From Candidatus Segetimicrobium genomatis (lineage in GTDB: Bacteria > Sysuimicrobiota > Sysuimicrobiia > Sysuimicrobiales > Segetimicrobiaceae), in contig VBAN01000325.1 of NCBI GenBank assembly GCA_005882445.1, positions 1 through 8,537 of the forward strand: DNA of 8,537 nt, given 5' to 3'. This document shows positions 6,351-8,537 of the stretch, piece after piece (position 1 is the first letter of the stretch; each line of letters opens with the position of its first letter). The translations under genes were made by a program, and so were the position numbers. Below the pieces are notes generated by a model. That model was not told where the DNA came from. It saw only the letters and a list, made by a program, of their open reading frames with translations, and did not search any database.

Positions 6351-6420
6351 TGCTGTGTGCGTGAGCCGTCAGACAGAGGATTTGCCGCCCGCGTCTCCGT
6401 ATCCCCCTACCGCGGTCAAG

Positions 6421-6477
6421 CGCTCCGCGGAGCGTTGCCCTGAGTCTGGAGGAACCTCCGCTTCGCCCCTCGAGAGG
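6421..6477 (+). other. Cluster of small inverted repeats in the leader of the ATP-grasp-like gene
   Basis: Three short inverted repeats lie in the 204-base gap before the gene at 6499: the perfect palindrome CGCTCCGCGGAGCG (6421-6434), GGAGGAACCTCC (6448-6459), and CCTC-GA-GAGG (6468-6477). The second repeat contains an extra GGAGG that is not used as a ribosome site. No known riboswitch is recognised. The gap otherwise holds only the terminator hairpin at 6303-6350, with no obvious promoter hexamers. Confidence 0.3.
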
Positions 6478-6498
6478 AGTCGATAGAAGGAATGCCGG

Positions 6499-7494
6499 AT
6501 GCCGTTTGAAGGGGTGGATCCCTGGCGCTGGCAATATTTCGAGGGGGTCGCCATCTCCGCTTCTGTGGTGGTCCCGGTCGACGATGCCACCGGCTGGCGG
6601 TTGTTCCCCCGGTACCGGTACGTCTACGACAAACTCTTCATCTCTGAGAGCCAGGGCATCCCCTATGGTCCCCACGGCGTGATGCCCGACAGGTTTCCCG
6701 TATTCAGTAAGCCGGTGAGTAACTTCCACGGCATGGGGATCGGCGGCAGGATCATCCGCTCGGCCAAAGAGTACGAAGCCGCCTTCACGCCGGGGCACCT
6801 GTGGATGCAGTTGTTGACCGGGCAGCACGTCAGCACCGATGTCGCGCTCGAAGCGGGGGTCCCCCGGTGGTGGCGGCACACGACGGGCAAGGCGCTCCCG
6901 CGGGGGATGTTCGATTACTGGACCATCCACGCCCGTCCGCTCCTGCGCCTCCATCGGTACGTGCATGGGTGGATCCGCCGGCACCTGCGAGGGTTTACCG
7001 GCATCGTGAATTTCGAGACGATCGGCGGAAAGATCATCGAGTGTCACCTGCGCATGTCCGAGCAGTGGGTCGACCTCAACGGTCCCGGCTGGCTCGAGAG
7101 CGTGGTCCGCCTGTACGCGCGCGGGCGCTGGCGGTTCGCGGACCGGCCGAGGACCGGATACAGTGTCGTCCTGTTTGGATCCCACGGGACCGCGTACGCG
7201 ATCGCGCCCCAGGCCGTCGATGAAGTGCGCCGGCGCCCCGGCGTTTCGAGCGTGCAGATCACCTACCGGACGGACAAGCCGCTCGAGCAGCACGCGATGC
7301 CTCCGGGAGGGTTTCGCCTGGCGATCGTGAACTGCTGGGATCTTCGCGCCGGCCTCGCCGCCCGCCGCCACCTCAAGCGTTGCTTCAGTGTGGTGAGCCT
7401 CAACGGCCGGCCGGCGGGTCCGAGCGGCCGGCGACCCGGCGGGCGCCTGCGGGACGCGCTGAGGGCTGCTCCACCGGGCTCAGCGGGCCGTTGA
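6499..7494 (+). CDS. Divergent ATP-grasp-like protein of unknown function
   Basis: The product is 331 residues with no signal peptide or membrane segment. The order of motifs suggests an ATP-grasp fold. YDKLFISESQGIPYGP (43-58) resembles the pre-ATP-binding segment. FPVFSKPVSNFHGMGIGG (66-83) resembles the nucleotide-binding lysine (K71) plus glycine-rich loop. LWMQLLTGQHVSTDVAL (101-117) resembles the hinge with its acidic residues. GFTGIVNFETIGGKIIECHLR (split here at 165-173 and 174-185) matches the metal-binding end of the fold. The usual ExNxR is ECHLR, with His in place of Asn, although an Asn follows at 194. Residues from about 300 on are Arg/Gly/Pro-rich and probably disordered. ATP-grasp enzymes join carboxylates to amines or thiols; no substrate can be named. 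AGAAGGA sits 7 bases before the ATG, and an in-frame stop at 6484-6486 fixes the start. The assignment is pattern-based and moderately certain; the ORF itself is well supported. Confidence 0.7.
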   Translation: MPFEGVDPWRWQYFEGVAISASVVVPVDDATGWRLFPRYRYVYDKLFISESQGIPYGPHGVMPDRFPVFSKPVSNFHGMGIGGRIIRSAKEYEAAFTPGHLWMQLLTGQHVSTDVALEAGVPRWWRHTTGKALPRGMFDYWTIHARPLLRLHRYVHGWIRRHLRGFTGIVNFETIGGKIIECHLRMSEQWVDLNGPGWLESVVRLYARGRWRFADRPRTGYSVVLFGSHGTAYAIAPQAVDEVRRRPGVSSVQITYRTDKPLEQHAMPPGGFRLAIVNCWDLRAGLAARRHLKRCFSVVSLNGRPAGPSGRRPGGRLRDALRAAPPGSAGR

Positions 7495-7518
7495 CAGCCG
7501 AGGCTACGTTGGTATAAT
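7491..7518 (+). promoter_or_regulatory. Near-consensus sigma70 promoter of secE-nusG
   Basis: A perfect -35 TTGACA (7491-7496) and a perfect -10 TATAAT (7513-7518) are separated by 16 bases. The -35 overlaps the TGA stop of the preceding gene (7492-7494). Transcription would start near 7525 and give a leader of about 43 bases before the secE ATG. That leader contains a run of seven T (7545-7551) without a convincing hairpin before it. This is by far the strongest promoter in the window, as expected for a translocase/transcription housekeeping locus. Confidence 0.88.
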
Positions 7519-7567
7519 GGGGTCGCACACAGCGGCAGTGAGTCTTTTTTTGTTTGGGGGAAAGTTC

Positions 7568-7909
7568 ATGGCACGTCCCACCGACGAGGCTTCAGGGTCT
7601 GCGGTCGGCAAGCCGGCGCGGGTGCCTTCCGGGTTGTCCTCCCCGAGCGGGGACAGGCCGAAGGGCATAGACAAGCCGGCGGCTCGGCCGGGCAGGCTGC
7701 AGGTGCGGAGGCTGCCGCGCCTGTGGACCGCGACCGAGGAATTTCTCAAGGAAGTCCTGGCGGAAATGCGCCGGGTCGCATGGCCGGACCGTCAGACGGT
7801 CATCGCCTCGACCGTGGTCGTGGTCTTCGTGCTGGTGGTGACGGCGCTCTACCTTTCCGGTTGGGACTATATCTTCGCCGAACTCTTCAGCACCGTGTTC
7901 AAGCGGTAG
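7568..7909 (+). CDS. secE: Preprotein translocase subunit SecE
   Basis: The product is 113 residues. SecE is the small clamp-like subunit of the SecYEG channel in the inner membrane. The conserved core lies at the C-terminus: an amphipathic surface helix FLKEVLAEMRRVAWPDRQTV (59-78) with the family's ElrrVaWP pattern, then one transmembrane helix (about 79-98) and a short tail ending VFKR. Ahead of this are about 50 residues rich in Pro, Ser, Gly and Arg that look disordered; many single-helix SecE proteins are only about 60-65 residues. ATG 7568 is chosen because GGGGGAAA precedes it at good spacing. An in-frame upstream ATG at 7517 overlaps the -10 box and cannot be used from this promoter. 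nusG follows after 27 bases, the classic secE-nusG pairing. Confidence 0.95.
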   Translation: MARPTDEASGSAVGKPARVPSGLSSPSGDRPKGIDKPAARPGRLQVRRLPRLWTATEEFLKEVLAEMRRVAWPDRQTVIASTVVVVFVLVVTALYLSGWDYIFAELFSTVFKR

Positions 7910-7936
7910 CGACCGAGGCGCCGCAGGAGTAGAGGT

Positions 7937-8537
7937 ATGCCGGACGAGCGCAACCGACCTCAGAACGGGAAACCGGATACCGCGTCCCTCATCCAGAAGC
8001 TGTTCCGGGATGAACCGGAGGAGACGCCACCCGCCGCTCCTCCCCAACCTCGGGAAGGCGCGTCTCCGGGTCCCGAGTCCTCCGTAGGGGTGCTGACGCC
8101 TCCGGACGCCGGCCTCGCAGACGCCGAGGCGGTCCCCGCCGCCGGTGAGGGCGCGGCGGTCGCATCGCAGGCTGTGACCGCCGAGGGGGTGCTTGAGGCT
8201 CCACCGGCGGAGGAAGGCGTTCTGGCGCCGGCCGAGGGAGACGGCCGGGCCTGGTATGTCATCCATACCTATTCCGGGTATGAGAACAAGGTTCGCACCA
8301 ACCTGGAGCGCCGCGTGGCGTCCATGGCGATGCTGCACAAGATCTTCCGGGTCCTCGTCCCTACCGAGGACGAGATCGAGGTCAAGGACGGCAAGCGCCG
8401 CATCGCGAAGAAAAAGGTCTTCCCCGGCTACGTGCTGGTGGAGATGATCATGGACGACGACTCCTGGTACGTCGTCCGGAACACGCCCGGGGTCACTGGA
8501 TTTGTGGGGTCCGGCAGCAAGCCGCTGCCCCTCCAGG
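7937..8537 (+). CDS. nusG: Transcription termination/antitermination factor NusG (3' end outside the window)
   Basis: Two hundred codons are visible; the frame is still open at the window edge. The NGN domain, which binds RNA polymerase, begins at about residue 106 with WYVIHTYSGYENKV and continues through LERRVASM (123-130), KIFRVLVPTEDEIEVKDG (135-152), KKKVFPGYVLVEM (158-170) and DDSWYVVRNTPGVTGFVG (174-191). The KOW domain would follow outside the window. Residues 1-105 form an Ala/Pro/Glu-rich, probably disordered extension that normal NusG proteins of about 180 residues lack. The start is supported by AGGAG 7 bases upstream (7925-7929). Internal GTG codons exist at about residues 52, 80 and 85. 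The gene lies 27 bases after secE, most likely on the same transcript. NusG couples RNA polymerase to Rho and to the ribosome. Confidence 0.95.
   Translation, partial: MPDERNRPQNGKPDTASLIQKLFRDEPEETPPAAPPQPREGASPGPESSVGVLTPPDAGLADAEAVPAAGEGAAVASQAVTAEGVLEAPPAEEGVLAPAEGDGRAWYVIHTYSGYENKVRTNLERRVASMAMLHKIFRVLVPTEDEIEVKDGKRRIAKKKVFPGYVLVEMIMDDDSWYVVRNTPGVTGFVGSGSKPLPLQ

Noticed and set aside
5686..7371. 561-codon minus-strand open frame
   Set aside because: It spans two plus-strand genes, the terminator hairpin and the gap between them. It is Pro/Arg/His-rich with no recognisable domain, so it is an antisense shadow.
7525..7567. Attenuator or terminator in the secE leader because of the T7 run
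   Set aside because: No stable stem precedes the T-run; only three-base complementarity (CAC/GTG) is visible.
7592..8338. 248-codon minus-strand open frame opposite secE and nusG
   Set aside because: It is antisense to two confidently identified genes and its composition is Arg/Gly/His-rich, consistent with a shadow frame.

Overview
This window looks like high-GC chromosomal DNA from a diderm (outer-membrane) bacterium. Several features point that way: a Sec-exported beta-barrel-like protein, a sugar-binding protein whose signal peptide lacks a lipobox cysteine, and a short protein with a PEP-CTERM sorting tail. The NusG core resembles those of deep-branching Terrabacteria-like lineages, but this is an impression from memory and the phylum cannot be fixed from the sequence alone. 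There are no tRNAs, rRNAs, CRISPR arrays or insertion sequences.

Layout from left to right. (1) Bases 107-904, minus strand: an SPFH/prohibitin-family membrane protein. A possible start of another minus-strand gene lies at the very left edge. (2) Bases 1160-1576, plus strand: a small secreted PEP-CTERM protein, divergent from the prohibitin gene. A very strong GC-rich hairpin (1581-1632) sits between it and the convergent sugar operon. (3) Bases 5513-1652, minus strand: an RbsA/RbsC/RbsB-type sugar ABC importer. A perfect TATAAT box stands just upstream, and the first gene is a 53-residue, very basic ORF with a consensus ribosome binding site. Its stop codon overlaps a GTG start for the ATPase, and the ATPase stop overlaps the GTG start of the permease. 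The binding protein follows after a 114-base gap and has its own strong ribosome binding site. (4) Bases 5716-6294, plus strand: a signal-peptide-bearing probable outer-membrane beta-barrel, divergent from the sugar operon and ended by a long GC hairpin (6303-6350). (5) Bases 6499-7494, plus strand: a protein with the sequence pattern of a divergent ATP-grasp enzyme. (6) From 7491, plus strand: a near-consensus sigma70 promoter whose -35 box overlaps the previous stop codon. It drives secE and then nusG, which runs off the right edge. Both have long, low-complexity N-terminal extensions.

Functionally the window joins a housekeeping secretion/transcription locus (secE-nusG) to an accessory set of envelope and nutrient-uptake genes. 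The sugar importer genes clearly work together. The divergent beta-barrel could be co-regulated with them, but this is only inferred from position. The most noteworthy items are the 53-residue basic ORF leading the importer operon, the ATP-grasp-like protein with an altered metal-binding motif, the roughly 100-residue NusG extension, and the small PEP-CTERM protein.
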